64,000 bases of DNA, from contig JAQFVV010012476.1 in NCBI GenBank assembly GCA_028023455.1, forward strand, positions 2,895,820 to 2,959,819, read 5' to 3'. Position 1 is the first letter of the stretch; the number at the start of each line of letters is the position of its first letter. The stretch is from Epiperipatus broadwayi. Its lineage: Eukaryota; Onychophora; Udeonychophora; Euonychophora; Peripatidae. The position numbers were made by a program, and so were the translations under genes. Shown one piece after another: positions 33,309 to 44,671 of this stretch. The notes under the pieces were generated by a model. That model was not told where the DNA came from, ran no database searches, and saw only the letters and a list, made by a program, of their open reading frames with translations.

Positions 33309-36137
33309 ATGACGACTTTTTATTTAGGTACTTACAACTGCAGATCACTTTCAAGTGAAGGAAGATTGCAAGAATTAGAAGAAGAACTCTCTTATATTAA
33401 ATGGGATATTATTGGACTTTGTGAAGTTAGAAGAAAAGGTGAAGAGACAATTGATTTAAAAAGTGGACATATGCTCTATTATAAAGGCACAAATATTGGA
33501 AATACAAGTGGAGTAGGATTCATTATAAATAAAAAGTGGAAGAACAATATTGTGGAGATTGATGGTGTATCAGACAGAGTGGCAAGATTAGTTATACAAC
33601 TTAATAGCAGATATCAAATGTAGATAATTCAGGTTTATGCCCCAACAAGTTCTCACAGTGATGAAGTAGTAGAAGATTTTTATATGGATGTACAAAAGGC
33701 TTTTGATCAGAGTAAACAACATTTTAAAATTGTTATGGGAGATTTTAATGCTAGAATTGGTAAACAAATGAAAGATGAAAGTGTTGTAGGTAATTTTGGT
33801 TATGGTAATAGAAATGAGAGAGGACATAGACTTGTGGAGTTTGCAGAGAAGGAAAAACTTTATATTATAAATTCTTTTTTTGAGAAAAATGTTAGAAGGA
33901 AATGGACATGGAAGCATCCAAATGAAGGTACAGCAGAATTGGATTATATTTTGACTAACAGGAAATACATATTTCAAGATTGTAATGTTCTTAATAAATT
34001 TAACACAGGAAGTGATCATCGATTAGTAAGGGGTAAGATACATGTTAATGTAAAACTAGAGAGACAAAAATTATTAAGAAAAACTATATTTACAGTTGAT
34101 ATTCCTAATCTTCAGAAACATTCTAATGAATTTAAATTAGAACTTACAAATCGGTTTCAAGTATTAGTAGATTTTGAACATGATTCAGATTTGAATGAAA
34201 TTAATATGAAAATAACTGATACACTTTTAAAAACTGCAACAAAGATAGCTGGTAGAAAAAAGCAGCAATTGACTAATAAAATTTCTACTGAGACTAGAGA
34301 ACTTATGAAGAAAAGAAGGAATATGAAGATATGCAAGAATGATGCATTAAAAAGAATTGAATATCTCGAATTTTGTAAAATGGTGCGGAAAAGAGTTGAA
34401 AATGATATAAGAAAGTATAACTGTGAATTAGCAAGAAAAGCTGTAGAAGAAAATAAAAGTCTTAAGAATGTAAAACAACATTTTGGTATTGGTAGGAAAT
34501 TTATATCTGCAATAAGGAAAAAAGATGGAATTATTACTAAAAAGAGGGATGACATTATGAAATTGGTAGAAGATTTTTATCGAGAATTATATAGTAATAA
34601 AGAACAAGTACCTCCTATATCTATTACATCTTCTGAATTGCCCAGAATTTTAAATGAAGAAGTGAGAAATGCAATTAAATGTATGAAAAAAGGAAAGGCT
34701 CCAGGTAATGATGGAATTATAATTGATATATTAAAAGAAGCAGGTGAAGAAACAGAAAAATTTTTAGCAAAGTTATATACCAAATGTCTAAATGATAAAG
34801 ATGTACCGGATGATTGGAAGAATGCAGTAATAATAATAATATTTAAAAAAGGTGATAAAGAAGATATTAGAAATTACAGACCTATCAGCCTTTTATCAGT
34901 TTTATATAAAATTTTTACCAAGATAATTACAACTCGTCTACAGAGAACCTTGGATTTTCACCAACCAAGAGAACAAGCTGGATTTAAAAGTGGTTTTAGT
35001 ACAATAGATCATATTCAAGTATTGAGAGAAGTTATAGAAAGGACAAATGAATATGAGTTGTCATTATGTTTTGGATTTGTAGATTATGAAAAGGCATTTG
35101 ATTCTATAAACATTTCTTCAGTGATTAAAGCATTGGATCATCAAGGTATAGATCCAGGATATTGTCATATTTTAAAGAATATTTATAAAAATGCAACAGC
35201 AACAATTAGATTACATAATGATACTGGGAAAGTCAACATTGAGAAAGGTGTAAGACAAGGTGACTCCATATCTCCAAAACTTTTTACAGCAGTGCTGCAA
35301 GAAGTATTTTGTGGATTAAAATGGGAAACTAAAGGAGTGAAAGTAAATGGAGATTATTTAAGTCATTTAGATTTCGCAAATGATGTAGTTGTTTTTGCAA
35401 ATAATGCATCCGAGCTGCAGGAAATGTTGCAGGAGTTATCAGATGAAAGTAGGGAAGTAGGACTAAAGATAAATGTTAAAAAGACTAAAGTAATGTTTAA
35501 TCGATTTGCTCAAAATATGAAAATAAAGATTGATTATGATGAATTAGAAGAAGTTAAGAGTTACAAATACCTTGGTCAGATTATTAATACAGATGGAAAC
35601 ATAATAGAGGAAATTAATCATAGAATTAAACTTGGTTGGAGTGCTTTTGGTAGAAATAACTTGATATTAAAAGGAAATATGCCTATGTGTTTGAAAAGAA
35701 AGGTTTTTAACAAATGTGTTTTACCAGTTCTTACTTATGGATCTGAGATTTGGACACTTAATAGAAGATCAATACAGAGACTTCAGACCACTCAAAGAAG
35801 TATGGAGAGATGTATGTTGGGAGTAACAAGAAGAGATCGAAAACGCAATGTATGGGTAAGAGAACAAACAGGTGTTACTGACCTCATTGAAAAAATTAAA
35901 AGATTGAAGTGGAGTTGGGCTGGACATATTGCTAGAAGAGATGATAATAGATGGACAATTGAAATTTTAAACTGGATTCCAAGAGATTTTAAAAGACCTA
36001 GAAGGAGACCACATGTAAGATGGATGGATGAAATAAGAAAATGTGTAGGGGTGATGTGGAGAAGAGAAGCTAAAGATCGGAGAAGATGGATTAAACTTGG
36101 AGAGACCTTCATCCTGCAGTGGATTGATAATGGTTGA
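33309..36137 (+). pseudogene. RTE endonuclease-reverse transcriptase, one internal stop
   Basis: A ~940-codon frame from ATG at 33309 to the stop at 36137, broken once by TAG at 33621-33623 where copy A has CAG (Gln in QMQIIQVYAP). Domains in order are: AP-type endonuclease (LGTYNCRSL at the start, [23 protein letters not shown]); a basic linker; reverse transcriptase ([60 protein letters not shown]); and a C-terminal region ([18 protein letters not shown]). The enzyme would nick target DNA and prime reverse transcription there. The catalytic FADD box reads FAND, with AAT at 35379-35381, so the first metal-binding Asp is lost. The copy should be inactive twice over. Confidence 0.93.
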
Positions 36138-36460
36138 TAATGATGATGATGATGATAGTTAATAATATTAAGATAAGGTCATGTCATAGCATCTTAGTGG
36201 CTGGTTGAGAGTTTAATGATTTCAATTCATTTAATCTGAATCAAGATTTTTTCACATTATGTTATTCATCAGATAATGAATCCTGTGATATTTTGCTCTT
36301 AAGTCCATCATTTTGATATAGTGCTAAATCACATGAAGCATATGGAGTCATTAACACTCTTTTTTGATTGCTGCTTTTCTCATTGCAGTCTTTTTTAATA
36401 CCCATTCTAATACAGCAAGAAAAAGGTGATACCCTGAAAAGAAGTTATTGTGTCAAGCAT

Positions 36461-36560
36461 TAGTGGTTGAGAGGTCAGTGACAGCTGCTTTACAAGCAGT
36501 TGTCCCGGGTTAGTGGTTTTGCTTTCTGGATGATGCTATGACACATGAGAAAAAAAAGAA
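36461..36560 (+). mobile_element. tRNA-derived SINE, copy 2
   Basis: Body tttacaagcagttgtcccgg, tggttttgctttctgg, atgatgctatgacacatgag and a short A-rich tail. Box B is eroded. Same family as 1547-1650. Confidence 0.6.
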
Positions 36561-36849
36561 GTTATCGGTCTGTGTTTGCTCTCACAGTAATTTTATAAAT
36601 TAATATAACAGATTATGCTTTTTAAGATTGAATGAAATTAATATTTAATATGCAAAAAATACTGCCATATACATCAAGGAATGCTATTTATAAAGGACCT
36701 TGAACTTGATTTGTAAGGATACATTTCTGGTGATATGATTGCCCAAATTCAGCTGTTCATTCATTTTAAAAGCTTTCTTTTCTCACCGTGAGCTTATTTA
36801 CATACTTTTGTACATTTCTAAGTTTTCACATTATGAAGGATATCAATGT

Positions 36850-36960
36850 TATATTAGTTTGTGAGCTATCCTACTATTATCAAGGTCATAAGTTGAAATT
36901 TTTTGTAGCTTGAACTTTTCCTGAGCATTTGTTTTGTTATAGTACTTTCAACAAGTTAAA
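36850..36960 (+). repeat. Possible R4-like unit
   Basis: The phrase order (tcaaggtcataagttga, agcttgaacttttc, gagcatttg) resembles an R4 unit, but weakly. Confidence 0.25.
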
Positions 36961-37149
36961 GTGATTTATCATTTTTTCAAGTATTAGCAGCCATTTTCAT
37001 TAAAAAACACTTGTAAGAAAGAATGGTAATTTTAACTCAAGATGATACAAAAAAAAAAAAACAAAGATAAAAAGGCCAAAAAATAGAAAATGTCAAAATC
37101 AAAATTGCCTTGCTGTTATTAAAGAGTGGAAATACGAATGCAAAAGTAT

Positions 37150-38460
37150 ACAATCTCATTGCTCATCAATATTCACCCTCTAAAACAATCTACACTAGCT
37201 GAGTGATCAATGGGTACTGGATGATATAATGCTACAAGATCCTTATCTCCAGACCAGTTGATCTCCATTTTCCTTACAGACTAAGATTTAAACCAATCCC
37301 CATATGAATCTAGCAGCCATTTTATTACTCCTTACTACTAAACCTAATAACGTGAAATTTAAAATGTCTTAAGGTTTTAAATCCATGCTAACTCACTGAT
37401 GAAGATAAAAGAGAAACCAATTGGTCTGTAGATAAGGATTTGTAACACTATAATACTATCTGTGTCAGTTGATTACTCAATCTTACAATAGATGGCTCTA
37501 GGATAAGATGAATAATAATTGCTCTTGAAAGTACTTGAAAAGTCTTGTGGTGTTGTTACATTCTCATTAACATATTTAGTATAGGAAAAAGACCAATAAC
37601 TTAAGAAGTTCATGATTACCAGACTGTATACTTATTCAAATGAGTGAAGACAGTAGGTGGTGCAAATACAAAATCACAAGGGAGATCAAGAGAATGAGCA
37701 CAGAGACACAAACTTTCCATTTTTTCTGTGCTCTACATATTATTTTTTAAAACTTATATATATATAATAAATGTTTTGTATTTTTTTGTGCTTTGATCAT
37801 TTTATTGCACTGATATATTGTTACTTATAAAATATAAAATGACCATGCAAAACTTTATGATCCTTTACCTAAATATAATGTTTTCTTATTTGAAATATGA
37901 TGCTTTTTGATTGATACATTCTCTCTTGTTGTCATATTTATAATAAAATAATTTATTACATTATAATTTGTATTGACAAAAGACAGATATCAAGGTAGGA
38001 AATTCAAAAAAATATCCCAAGATCACATCTATTCACCATATTCTGGAAGACTACTGAAGATTTGAGTAGCCAATGATACTAGATGGTATTGTGCTACAGT
38101 ACTCAAATCCACATCTCTGTTATTGGCATTTGATTTTATCGACAAGGACTTACGATTCAAAAGTGAATATACAGCATTTATGCACTTCTTTTAACCCTCT
38201 ATATTATTCCAAGATAATAACTTTAAATAAAAAATTGAAGGTTTTGAACTCAAGTCAATCATATAGTGAAACAATTTTTATAAATTTTAGTAAATTCAGT
38301 TTTATGTCAACCTGTAAGCTATTTCTATAAGCAGGAAGATTAATTTCAACAAGATTCATGGATTACTCAACAAGATTCATGGATTACTCATATGTTTCAA
38401 GACCAGTTCCCTTCATCTTACTTTAGAGCCATCTATTATAAGCTTGAGTAATCAGCGAAT
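37150..38460. repeat. R5 repeat region, R1-related
   Basis: Repeated phrases: tgagtgatcaatgggtactg, gataaggattt, gtgctaca or atgctaca, and agccatctattataag. Two hammerhead-like cores occur: a decayed minus copy near 37220-37285 and a plus copy near 37386-37440 that is listed separately. An 85-codon ORF at 38073-38330 lies in it without recognisable motifs. A direct 24-bp-scale duplication (aacaagattcatggattact) occurs at about 38349 and 38370. Confidence 0.5.
37386..37440 (+). ncRNA. Hammerhead-like motif in R5
   Basis: CTGATGA at 37396-37402, GAAACC at 37413-37418, then AATT and GGTC, giving a three-bp stem III (ACC/GGT) and a GTC triplet ending at 37426. Stem II (about 10 nt) and stem I are weak. 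It has the same element order as in R1. Confidence 0.4.
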
Positions 38461-38578
38461 ACCAGATAGTATAGAAAACAGGCAAAACTCTCCATATTGT
38501 AGCGCCACTCAGTGCAAGACAGAGGAATCAGTGGATACCAGAAGGCTTGTGCATAAAATCCCTATCTAGTGCCCACTC

Positions 38579-38637
38579 ATCCAATATCCCCAGACTAGTT
38601 TCTAGCTTGTGGCTTTCATCAGTGAGGAGCTTTGGAT
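38579..38637 (-). ncRNA. Candidate type I hammerhead ribozyme in R1, well preserved
   Basis: On the minus strand: ATCCAA, AGC, TCCTCA, then CTGATGA (plus 38616-38622), stem II AGC..GCT, GAAAC, TA, GTC, then TGGGGA, TA, TTGGAT. Both stem I helices pair completely, with one G-U. Stem II pairs as AGC/GCT here and GGC/GCC in other copies, a double change that keeps pairing. Confidence 0.65.
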
Positions 38638-39227
38638 CTGAGAGAACTGCACCTAGATCTTAGGATCTAATACAACCCTCAGGCACTCACCTTTTGTCTC
38701 TACTTAACTACAAAACTATGAATCTAAAATTGAAAACACAATATTTTCAATCCAAGCTCATTAGCTTATATAGTAATATAGGTCTGAATTCAGTTCAGTA
38801 CCTACACATTTTGGTGTCTTTAGTTTTTTAATAAACCATAGCCATCACTATCCTATTAGGCAGGATTGGTATTAAACCACTAAACATGATCACCATTTCT
38901 TATGCCTGCCCATAACTGTTATTAAAACAGGCAAAAAACTCCATACAGTAGTGCTACTCAATGCAAGCCAGAGAAATGGTGATCATGTGGTGTTTAGTGG
39001 CATAATACCAATCCTGCCTAATAGAATAGTGGTGGCTATGGTTATTAAAGAACCAAAGACACCAAAATGTTGAGTACTGAACAGAATTCAGACCTATATA
39101 ACTATATAAGCTAATGAGCTTGGATTGAAAATATTGTTTTCAATTTTAGGCTCATAGTTTTGTCATTAAGTAGAGATAAAAGGTGACTGCTGGAGGGTTG
39201 CATTAGATCCTAAGATCTAGGTGCAGT

Positions 39228-39294
39228 GCTCTCAGATACAAAGCTCCTCACTGACAAAAGCCACAAGGTAGAAACTAGTCTGGAGATATTGGAT
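39228..39294 (+). ncRNA. Decayed R1 hammerhead
   Basis: The core reads CTGACAA at 39251-39257 (the conserved G8 is lost) and stem II is mismatched. GAAACTAGTC is intact. Probably inactive. Confidence 0.5.
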
Positions 39295-39439
39295 GAGTAG
39301 GCACTAGATGGGGATTTTAGGCACAAGCCTTCTGGCATCCATTGACTATTCTGGCTTGCACTGAGTGGCACTACTGTATGGAGAGTTTTGCCTGTTTTAA
39401 TAAGTTATGTGAAAGCATAAGAAATGGTGCTCATGTGAT

Positions 39440-39930
39440 GTTTAGTAGATAGTATAGTAGTGTAATATCCACAATCTCAGATTAGTTTCTGGCTCATGCC
39501 TTCATCAATGAAAACTTAGAATTCAAAGCTGAAAATAATTCATTTCTGTTTCTAGTAATAATCTTTTCATTCCTTTACATTATTCAAATCACAGCCTGAA
39601 ATTATAAAAACTCTTAAGATTTCAATTCCAGGCCAACTCAATGACATATCTTAGAAGATCCTTACCAGCTCAGTGCTATATATTTTAATGCATCTTTGGC
39701 TAATAAAGCTAACACTATTAACATCATATGACTTTTCAGCTTATTCATATATTTCCAAGAGCAATTCTTCTTATTTTATTCCAGAGCCATCTATTGTGAA
39801 CCGGAATAATTAATGTATATCAGACAGTAAATAGTATAGTGGTATAATATCCCCGTCTACAAACTGATTTCTGGTTCTTGCCTTCTTCGTTGATATTGTT
39901 GAGCAAATCTTATTATAAATATTATTCTTT
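39440..39930. repeat. R5/R1-related repeats
   Basis: Two minus-strand hammerhead remnants (near 39475-39525, GATGAAGGCATGAGCCAGAAAC; near 39850-39900, GAAGGCAAGAACC then GAAATCAGT) separated by R5 text (agagccatctattgtgaa). Confidence 0.5.
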
Positions 39931-39939
39931 TCCCCTCCC

Positions 39940-41690
39940 ACTTTCTCAATTAATTAAATTAAATTTTATTTATTTTAAAAATATTCTTATGATTAAAAAT
40001 ATTGCATTTTTAATTTGATTTATATTTTTTAATCTTAAATATAGACTAAATTTTCATTTTACGGATTGTAATTATTATTATGGGGTTTTAAAGCATATTG
40101 TGTTGTTGCCAGTATTACTTGGGAATTAAAGCCCTAATTAAGCCCGCGTTAAAAACGTAATTGTAATCATTCCATGTCTTGGGTAGGAGAAAATCCAAAT
40201 CCATATTAGGTTGTAATAAAATCGTATCTTTAATGATATTTAAAAATTGATTACTTGAATTTTTATTCTGCAAAATTTTTCGCAATTAATAGCATTGAAA
40301 CTTTATTTACATATACTGTATATACATTTAATAATATTTGACTGTATTTTTTGCTGTGTAAGCGGCTAGAGTCCCGCGTTTTTTTTTCTTAAAAAAATAT
40401 GCCTGCTTAATGTATGTGCATATCGCGAATACTGAAAACCATATTTCAGATATGAGTAGATAGTTACTTTTTCCTCAACGATAATTTCGTATTTATTATC
40501 TTATTACCTATTAGTAGTCAATACTTAATTGTATATCTGTTTAAAGAAACACCTGGTAAGGAGTTTCCTTGTAACACGTCACCCTTCTTTTTTTTTACCT
40601 ATTGTACTAGGGTGGGCTAGTCATAAAATATCCAATTCATTTTGTCGTGAAACTAAAATATTTCTTTCGTCTTAAAAATCTATTTCTTGAGGTTATCTCT
40701 GATTTAATTATCCCACAATAAATTTGATTTCAGTTTCTATGCTCAGCTGGAGGAAAAAGCTTCAAAGTATTTTTTCCCCAAAATAGTAAGGAAACCTGCA
40801 ATTACAGAAGCTTGACTCGTTTCAACTTTTTTTATGTCAAGCTTGTAAATCAGTAACCATCTAATGTTTACGCGCAGACTAGTATCCCATTAATTTGAAT
40901 CAGCCGGATATTATACGATTTAAATGAAATGGAAAGAGGGATTTAAGTTAAATGGGAACCGGACTGAAAAACGACTATCACTAATTATTACTATATTTTC
41001 CAATACTGTAAATAAGTAAGCATGTAATATTATCTACTGTGAACTAGGTGGTATAACTAGACAATATGATGATGGCGATCTCAATATGCTACCAATAATT
41101 AAATGGAAATAAACAATTGAAATATATATGTGAAGTTTGGCATTATCTGGAATAATGTTTGTCAATTTTTTTTTTTTTTAAGAGAACATCTTATTTCTCA
41201 TCTAAATATTTTATATAGGCAGAACTATTTAAAAAGCAAAAAATAAATAAATTGTACACATCATGAAGGATGACTAAAAAAAATATGCATCTTCAATTTT
41301 ATGAGAGAAAATTAGTTCAGGAATTAAATATTTAACAAAGTTGGTTAATCAAAATACACACAAACCTATAAATAAATAATTAGACATTTATATCAATGCA
41401 CAGAAAAATCAATAACTATTTTGTCATTATACAGTAATTCATCCTGGTTCAGGATATCAACAGATGACCTTTGAAATTAAGACTATGTATCTTGTATACA
41501 TTATTTATATCCAAGTCTATCTTCTTGTAACAGCTAAATATTGTAAGCAATGAAAAATCACACATTGTTTAGTCATAGTTAAAGTTGACATTTGGTAATG
41601 TAATGATGCGTGACGGTAATTGGAAGTTTGTCAATTTACAATTAAAGCTGCCACACGTTAATGACGTGATAATGGTTGGGAGCTAGGATA
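39940..41690. other. Non-coding stretch, apparently low in repeats
   Basis: I found no member of the R1-R7 families and no ORF of note. It contains isolated CpG-bearing words (gcccgcgtt, gagtcccgcg, acgcgcagac). It may be comparatively unique DNA. Confidence 0.35.
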
Positions 41691-42511
41691 ATACTTATTC
41701 GCCATTAAAGTTGATTTAATAAGGAATTTGTAAATAGATGGTTTAAATATAACTTTTGATAACTCAAATATAAATGTAATTAATACGGAAATATTAAAAA
41801 AACCCAGTGAACTATATATAAATTAACCATCAATAAATGTAAGTAAAGAATGAGCCACTTATATTTTAGCTTGAATCATATATAAACATACCATTTACTA
41901 ATATATTACCATGAAGAGAGTGTGATTTATATATAGTAACAAAATTTCAGGACAACTATAAACTACTCTCAAAACACTAATTAATCAGAGAGAAAGACAG
42001 CCTCACATTTAACAATCTCTAATTATTAAATAAATGTAAATAGATGAAAATATAACTTTTTGATGAGTTCGAGTGATTTCAGACTAGCTTATAGTTATCC
42101 TGAAATTATGTTAGTATGCATAAATCATGATCTGTGTATTAATATATTAATTAAAGATATGCTTATATACAATCCAGATATAAATATAACTTTTTGATAT
42201 AGTGATTTCACAATAGCTTATAGTTGTTCTGAAATTATGTTCATTAAGTATCACATGATCACCATCTCTTATAGTAGCACATACTTATTTATAAACAAGG
42301 CAAAACTTTCCATACAGTAGTGCCACCCTGTGCAAATGTATGGATGCTGAACTGAGTTCAGACCCATATGACTATATAAGCTATTGAGCTTAGATTGGAA
42401 ATATTTTTTGTGTTTTCAATTTCATTCTCTTAGTTTTATAGTTAAGTAGAGATAAAAGGTGGTTGCTGGAGAGTTGCATTAGATCCTAAGATCTAGGTGC
42501 AGTGCTCTCAA

Positions 42512-42570
42512 ATCCAAAGCTCCTCACTGACGAAGGCCACATGCCAGAAACTAGTCTGGGGATATTGGAT
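42512..42570 (+). ncRNA. Candidate type I hammerhead ribozyme, tandem unit 1
   Basis: ATCCAA/TTGGAT and TCCTCA/TGGGGA form stem I. The core CTGACGA is at 42527-42533 (C at the free position 7), then stem II GGC..GCC, GAAAC, loop TA and GTC, with predicted cleavage after 42556. All invariant core bases are present. Confidence 0.68.
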
Positions 42571-42680
42571 AAGTAGGTATTAGATAGGGATTTTATGCAC
42601 AAGCCTTCTGGCATCCACTGATTACTCTGGTTGGCACAGGGTGGCACTACTGTATGGAGAGTTTTGCCTTGTTTAACCGA

Positions 42681-42735
42681 AGCTCCTCACTGACGAAGGC
42701 CACATGCCAGAAACTAGTCTGGGGATATTGGATAA
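42681..42735 (+). ncRNA. Candidate type I hammerhead ribozyme, tandem unit 2
   Basis: Same core as unit 1 (CTGACGA at 42690-42696, GAAAC, GTC ending at 42719). The distal stem I strand upstream is replaced by unit-junction sequence (tttaaccga), so only the six-bp proximal helix remains. Predicted cleavage sites in the two units are 163 nt apart. Confidence 0.6.
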
Positions 42736-43192
42736 GTAGGCATTAGATAGGGATTTTATGCACAAGCCTTCTGGCATCCACTGATTACTCTGGTTGGCAC
42801 AGGGTGGCACTACTATATGGAGAGTTTTGCCTTGTTTATAAATTATGTTCATATACATAAATCATGCTCTGCATGTTAATGCATTAATAAATGATATGCG
42901 CTCATTCTGTATTTATTTTTATTGATGGTTAGTTTACATACAGCTCGCTAGGAATTTTCAGGGTGTCTGCATTAATTACATCTATATCTGAACTATCAAA
43001 AAGTTATATTTATATCTACTAACTGAAGATTATTTTAATATTTAGAGGTTGTCAAATATGGTGCTCAGCTTTTTCCTCCAATTGGTTAAAATGATTTGAG
43101 AATAGCTTATTGTTAGCATGAAATTAAAGTAGTATATATATATATATAAATCTTGCTTTTCAGTTAATACACCAATAAATGGTATGTGCCAT

Positions 43193-43792
43193 ATCTGACC
43201 TTGCCTTTAAAAGTGGACTATTTCAGATTCCTTACCAGATTGGCTAGCACCCATTTGCTATCCAAAGGGATTAAATCCTTCACTGGGGTTCACACACCAA
43301 ATCCGCATGTTTCCAGTAAGGTAGGGGATCGGGTTCTGCCATTAAATAGTCAGCCTTTTGGAGGCAAGGCAGACAGCAATTACTTCTGTCAACCTGAATG
43401 ATTGAACATGCTCTCTATTAAATCCTCTGCCATCAGCAAGGGTAGTATCTTCTCATTATCGCAATGTTCACACAGTAAGGCAAGTCCACCTATGGACTGG
43501 AAACTGCTATGTCCACACTCGACTCAAGGCAAGCTAAATACATAGCTGGAAGAGTCTTACTTGAGCTCATGAGACCAGCTAATCTAGAAGTGAATTCCAT
43601 ACTCGGCACGGCCACCTCAGCATTAACTTGTATAAACCATATATGTATATTATTGTTTAACAAGGGTGTATATTTTTTAGTACTAATAAATTGTACATTT
43701 TAATTGTTGAGTACTTGTGTTTTTTTGTATCAGTTGGTTAGCCTAACCAAACACAACAGTATGTCTATATGATCCAAGCACAAGTACAGGTG
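43193..43792. mobile_element. 600-bp insertion with 5-bp target duplication
   Basis: GCCAT flanks the segment at 43188-43192 and 43793-43797. Removing the segment and one GCCAT restores the R6 unit as seen at about 42890-42920 (gatatgcgctcattctgta). Base composition is clearly less AT-rich than the surroundings. An alternative reading is 43187-43758, with TG...CA ends and a GTATG duplication, as a solo LTR would show; that fits the R6 alignment less well. Short ORFs at 43186-43401 and 43509-43703 show no known motif. Confidence 0.6.
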
Positions 43793-44389
43793 GCCATCCT
43801 GTACTTACTTTTATTGCCAGTTAGTTTACATTTAGCTTGCTGTGGGTTTTCAGTACTTCCATATTAATTATAAATAGATGTTTTATAATTATGGCCTTTG
43901 CTGATAATATGGTAGCACTTGAATGACATTGAATAACTGGTGATTAAAATTGACGGATGTTTTTATTATAAAAATAAAGATAAAAGCCAATAATTCTAAA
44001 GCTATGATTATAATCTAAGATGATTAAACATCAGCAGATTAGTGCTTTCAAGTGCTGATTGTTTAGTCAAGCATAAAGAAATAAGTAACAAAAAGTGAGA
44101 TTTGAAATAGACAAACAAGACATCTATTAAAGAGAGAAATTGTTTTTTAAATCAATAAGTTTGTCGAATGTATTATTTGAAATTATACTGAAATAGAAAC
44201 ATATATATTCAAGTTATTACCATGTATAAGAATTTTTTAAGTAGAATAGTGGACTTAGATGTTGAAATGAAACACCAGATTCCAATATGGTACTGCTGCT
44301 TTTAACAAGTAAAAGACAGATATTTGATCACAGTGAAATAACTATGGCAACTAAGTACAATGTATGTAGAGTTGTTATTATTTACATAA

Positions 44390-44671
44390 TTTATTGTATG
44401 GAAGTGAAACATGGATTACCGTCATCATAATATAAATGCATTAGAAAAGTTTCATTTAAAAATGCTCCACCAATTTTTAAAAAAAATACATGACAAGATT
44501 ATAAAACCAATCAATGTCCAGTTTGATGAGTGTGATATTATAAATTCCATAATTGTAAAATCACATCTTCATTGGATTGGACATGTAAAGTGAATGAGCA
44601 ATGCAATACTTTCTAAAAGGATATGTTTTGATTAACTTGAACATAGTTTCCATGGTAAAAATGGATCAAAA
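44390..44671 (+). mobile_element. LINE fragment, 5' half (second LINE family)
   Basis: Encodes the post-RT region of a non-LTR element: YGSETW, then in the ORF 44411-44593 NINALEKFHLKMLHQFLK and SHLHWIGHVK, then MSNA.LSKR in the next frame. It is a different family from the RTE copies A and B. It stops where an R1 copy begins and resumes at 45120. Confidence 0.7.

Larger units (their letters stand above)
32440..36160 (+). mobile_element. RTE-like LINE, copy B, best preserved
   Basis: Covers a 5' UTR (about 32440-32720, homologous to the upstream part of copy A), an insert absent from copy A (about 32720-33185), a near-intact ORF and a short GAT microsatellite tail (tgataatgatgatgatgatg near 36134). 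The insert includes an older RTE 3'-end piece at 32805-32905. No unambiguous target duplication was found, partly because the 5' boundary is unclear. Confidence 0.88.
38477..39455. repeat. Two facing R1 long copies (arms ~430 bp)
   Basis: A minus-oriented R1 (38477-38916) and a plus-oriented R1 (38971-39455) form a large inverted repeat around a ~55-bp centre. Each runs from the gagttttgcctg end through the hammerhead and the long body (accaaagacaccaaaatg) to the tgatgtttagtgg end at the centre. Confidence 0.8.
42240..42842 (+). repeat. R1 repeat with internal tandem duplication
   Basis: Ordinary long-form R1 up to the hammerhead. Then a 163-bp unit (42518-42680) is followed directly by a near-identical second unit (42681-about 42842). 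I count only about two base differences, against much greater divergence between separate R1 copies, so the duplication is recent or maintained. Confidence 0.85.
41700..43890. repeat. R6 repeat complex, interrupted
   Basis: Repeated phrases are aatagatgaaaatataactt, agcttatagttatcctgaaa, catgatctgtgtatta and tattgatggttagtttacat. The first part (41755-41960) reads in reverse orientation to the rest. The complex is split by R1 sequence (42240-42840) and by a 600-bp insertion (43193-43792), so it is older than both. Confidence 0.6.

Noticed and set aside
34157-34555. 132-codon minus-strand ORF
   Set aside because: Antisense shadow of the RTE copy B coding region, rich in Phe/Ser/Leu as expected from A-rich sense codons.
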